Positions 60,750 to 64,000 of a stretch of 64,000 bases of DNA are shown piece by piece. The DNA comes from Rhynchospora pubera (lineage: Eukaryota; Streptophyta; Magnoliopsida; Poales; Cyperaceae), in NCBI GenBank assembly GCA_028095005.1, contig CM051459.1, forward strand, positions 319,860,513 through 319,924,512, written 5' to 3'. The position numbers were made by a program, and so were the translations under genes. The first letter of the stretch is position 1, and the number at the start of each line of letters is the position of its first letter. The notes beneath the pieces are model-generated. The model saw only the letters and a list, made by a program, of their open reading frames with translations. It was not told where the DNA came from and ran no database searches.

Positions 60750-62900
60750 TAGTGAACTTTTGATTCTTACATTACGAGGATGGCTAATTTCATGAAGCTT
60801 TTGATTCTTTCATGAAGTAATGGAGCAACTAAACTTTGTTAACCAAATCAAAAAAAAAAAAACTAAACTTTGTTAATTGTGTAAAAGATAATTAATCGAA
60901 AAAAAATCTGCCAACAACTATAACAACAAGATTGCTATCATATCTTTATTGCTTCTTTCAATAAAAAATACTAACAAACAAGAAAAACGAATGTTACTTT
61001 ATTGCGTTTCTTTTTCTATTCTTAGTCGTTAGCAGGTAAAATGAACACCTCATCTTTGGAAAATGAAACAGAAAAATAATACGCACGCTTGGTTGAAGAT
61101 TGAAAACTGTAGAAGATATGCTTTATGAGGTCCGTCCAACAGATGACCTCTTGTCAGTATTGCTACTTTCCAAGTCATGGATAGGATAGGCCTTGTAGAC
61201 AGGGTTGTTTCTTTAATTAATGTTACAAAAATACATACTGTTCAAATTCTTCAAGTACATAAATTTGGGACCGCACCTTTGACAATGAAATTATTTAATA
61301 GTCATGATAAATACTATCCAATCAATCTAAAAGTACTTTAGATTGAAAAAAACTGAACGAGGTGAACTTGCACACTCCACATATATAGGGGGTACAAATT
61401 TTGATTTTTCTTGTGTCACTTCTCTCTCCTTATCTCCCATTTTAAATTTAGGTTTGTGAATACTGGCATTGATCTTAATTTCATCGTTTTCTTGGTACGC
61501 ATGTATGTATTATATACACAAAGCTTAAATTACTGGATTCTAACTTCAGATTTTAGTTGCAAGAAGGTTAACATGATTGTCAATCTGAATTCTAATCAGG
61601 TACTTAATTAGCACAAAGAGACAAAAACTACTAGCACTTACGTAATGGTCCAAAATCAATCATTTCTTTTCTACATCTGATAATTCTTATTTTTGTTAGT
61701 TATCAAAAGACTAATTTCGTTTTCCAATCGATAAACTTGTCCAGTTGTTCTGCTCTTTTCACATTTTAAAACTGGGACATAGTAATTATCATAACAAAGA
61801 GAAACTAGCAACTCGGTCTGTCTCATTATGTAATAAAATGCAACTTGCTAGAAAATTTTTTAAAGTAAGATGGAGGTTAAAATAAAAAAAAAATTAAGAG
61901 CCCTTTAATCGAGTATCTAACTTGCAATATTCACTCAACATTCGTTGCCTTTTGTCACTAGATTAATAATTAGTTCTTAAATTATTAAAAATTTACTACA
62001 CTTGAACAAAAAAATGTCTCAGAACTTGCTTAAAGATGCAATCTTATTATCTGAAACCACTTTGGAGATATTGGACAAATAAGTAAAAGTGAAACTGTTG
62101 AAAAAAAAAATTGAGTTGTATTGTGCACTGTTTCATCCATAATTCAAAAAGAAATTAATCATTCATTTTATTTACCATTCCAACCTCTGTCCCATGAATG
62201 AAATAGTATTTCTCGTCGACGAAATGATAGACAAAATTATAGAAATAAATTTATTCCAGTTTTACCTTTTATTTTCCTACAATTTTATTTAATTTCGCCT
62301 TTAGTTTCGACAATTATTTCGCCACAATGTTACGTTATTAATTTCACTATTATTCCATCACCCAAATAACTTCTTTGTGAAAAATCAAACATCTTTTTGG
62401 ACCCACGCCATTGACTCTCAATAAAGAAAAAGAAAACAAATGAGGTGGTCACTAATCAAATCAGCTAATTACAAACTTCTTCACATTTTCCTTTCAAAAA
62501 AGTGGATGTTAACTAAGAAGTTTTCTTTTCACTAAAGCCATCACATGTTAGGCTTTAGTAACTTTCAACATCACCGAGTCAAATTTCATACGTACTTGAA
62601 CTGAATGTGCCCTGAAGTACTTTTTGTGACAACGATTTTATTATACAAATTTTAGCCTCATGCAATTAGAATGTGATGCCAAGTTTGACAGTTGAAATTT
62701 GAAAAAAAAAATGGCAAAAAAAAAAAAAAAGTGGGGTGGCTAAGCAGTGACGGCATACAATAAAAAGAATTCTAAAATACGACTATATATATTCATTTAA
62801 ATAAAGAAAAGGAGTATCCTAAATTAAACCGAATGCTTAGGCTGCACAATTGTCACTGCAGAGGATTATAAAAACCTTATTTGGTCAAATTAATTTTCTA
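60750..62900. other. intergenic, no supported gene
   Basis: AT-rich. A short frame at 61411-61611 (+) is hydrophobic but matches nothing recognisable. Several A-runs lie near 60850, 62102 and 62718. Confidence 0.5.
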
Positions 62901-63043
62901 AGGTTCCGTTTGGATTCCATTTGGGAAGAAGGGAGGAAGGAAATAAGAAAATAAATTTATTATAAACAATTCAAACTCTTCATAAAGTTACACACTTTCT
63001 AATACTTTTTTCCTGTTTCTCACACCTTATCCAAACGGAGCCT
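62901..63043. mobile_element. short MITE with AGG(T/C)TCCGTTTGGA ends (143 bp)
   Basis: The left end AGGTTCCGTTTGGATTCC and the inverted right end AGGCTCCGTTTGGATAAGG form 14-bp imperfect inverted repeats. There is no ORF. The TSD is not clear. Confidence 0.65.
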
Positions 63044-63234
63044 ACTAAATTAAATGAGTCAGTTGCTTAGCAACACTCTGGACTTAATTAAAATGTGATC
63101 CAACTAAAGTTGGAACAAATGGGGGCTATATTAACAGAACTACTTATTGTTACTGGCAAAACATTAGTTTTAGTGTGTAAACAATTATATCTCAATTACT
63201 TAATTATTCCATTTAGAAGTTGCTACTCTCTCTC

Positions 63235-63552
63235 TCTTTGGATCGTATGAGAATAAGAGTAGAATTTGTTATTCAGGATTAAAATTGTTAGTCTCAAATT
63301 CTTAAGAATAAGTTTAATCTCAGAATAAAAGTTTTTGTTTGGATGATGAAGGAATAAAAATGAGTTTTATCTTTGACCGTTAACAAACCAAAATTTTAAT
63401 CTCACTTCTTATTCTAACGTCTAGTCAGATTAACTAATCTTACTATGATTCGGAATAAACCCTTAATCCTAGACTGTTTGGATTGTCTCTTAATCCAGAT
63501 TAGCTATTTAGTCCATAATAACTCTTATTCATGACTATCTAAACGGAACCTA
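63235..63552. mobile_element. degraded MITE with TCCGTTTAGAT-type end
   Basis: The right end, inverted, reads TAGGTTCCGTTTAGATAGTC and continues ATGAATAAGAG. The left arm reads TTTGGATCGTATGAGAATAA then GAGTAGAA. The arms are complementary in blocks, so a fold-back is likely, but the left terminus is decayed and no TSD was seen. The end sequence resembles the element at 62901. Confidence 0.5.
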
Positions 63553-64000
63553 ATACAATAATGTAAAATAACAAAGAAAATTATGATATGAGTTCTTAAC
63601 GTTCCTATATATAAATCACCTTAACGATAGACTATTAGACTTTTGAAATTCCACAAGAATAATTCATGAGGAAATTATATTTCGCGAGAATGAACGGCTA
63701 CCCATTTATCTTGGGGCCTTACTTTGGGCCTGTCACTGCTCTTTTATTTATTTATTTATTTATTTTGGAATGAAGACTGCCCCTATTTCTATTTGTAGAA
63801 ACCGAAAAGGGGTATGTGGATTGCCCTTTGGATTTACGGTAGGAGTGGAATAAAATTCTCGTTGCTATTTAATTTCCCTTTTTTATGTACCAAATATCGA
63901 TATATATATAATCCTTACTAGTACTTTAAACAAATATACACAATTCCATAATAATTTGATTTATTGTTTTTGGAACTCAATGGACAAAACTGATCTAATG
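63553..64000. other. intergenic to window end, nothing recognised
   Basis: A short TTTA repeat lies near 63743-63764. No coding sequence was found, and no gene is seen running off the edge. Confidence 0.5.

Noticed and set aside
1..64000. CRISPR arrays, bacterial operons or phage genes
   Set aside because: No evenly spaced repeat-spacer array or prokaryotic gene layout; the tandem arrays seen have no unique spacers and the genes have plant introns.
1..64000. tRNA or rRNA genes
   Set aside because: Only decayed tRNA-like SINE heads were seen; no intact cloverleaf or rRNA sequence was recognised by eye.

Overview
This is nuclear DNA from a flowering plant. It is AT-rich, gene-poor and full of repeats. 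The evidence is GT-AG introns in three plant genes, plant-specific protein families, TATA-box promoters, miR156 hairpins and several classes of plant transposons. A eudicot or other non-grass angiosperm is likely, but I cannot name the species. Exon models below were built by hand from reading frames and splice sites, and all phases close.

Genes from left to right. (1) 3179-5429 (+): a 100-residue two-helix membrane protein of the plant '60S ribosomal protein L18a-like' family, four coding exons plus a 5' UTR intron. (2) 15653-10078 (-): a 505-residue NDR/LATS-type AGC protein kinase, twelve coding exons. (3) 30764-32092 (+): an intronless 442-residue ALP1/HARBI1-like protein, a domesticated Harbinger transposase whose DDE triad is mostly lost. 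(4) 36276-33046 (-): a 192-residue glyoxalase I-like (VOC) protein with a probable plastid transit peptide, four exons. (5) 53365-54280 (+): four consecutive MIR156 hairpins, all with the same mature 20-mer TGACAGAAGAGAGTGAGCAC, downstream of one TATA box. This cluster is the most notable system in the window; it would repress SPL transcription factors and so control phase change.

Repeats make up much of the rest. There is a 4.27 kb non-autonomous LTR retrotransposon (40966-45239, TSD TTATC, LTRs about 755 bp) without recognisable gag-pol. A 3.89 kb CACTA element (46723-50608, TSD ATT) has palindromic GTAACGGTT subterminal repeats and a 41-bp tandem array but no visible transposase. Three Mutator-like MITEs have perfect 9-bp TSDs (1613-2015, 16462-16832, 26950-27352), and a fourth related fold-back lies at 58861-59215. 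There are hAT-like elements at 28163-28359, 36805-37473, 52175-52478 and probably 59242-60011. tRNA-derived SINEs lie at 12106-12277 (inside a kinase intron), 18306-18453 and about 50960-51080. Several smaller inverted-repeat elements and microsatellites are also present.

The remaining intergenic DNA (large parts of 5.6-9.7, 18.5-26.9, 28.4-30.5, 37.5-40.9, 54.3-58.8 and 60.8-64 kb) shows no gene I can support. The genes do not form a functional unit; they are independent neighbours, as is normal in a plant chromosome.
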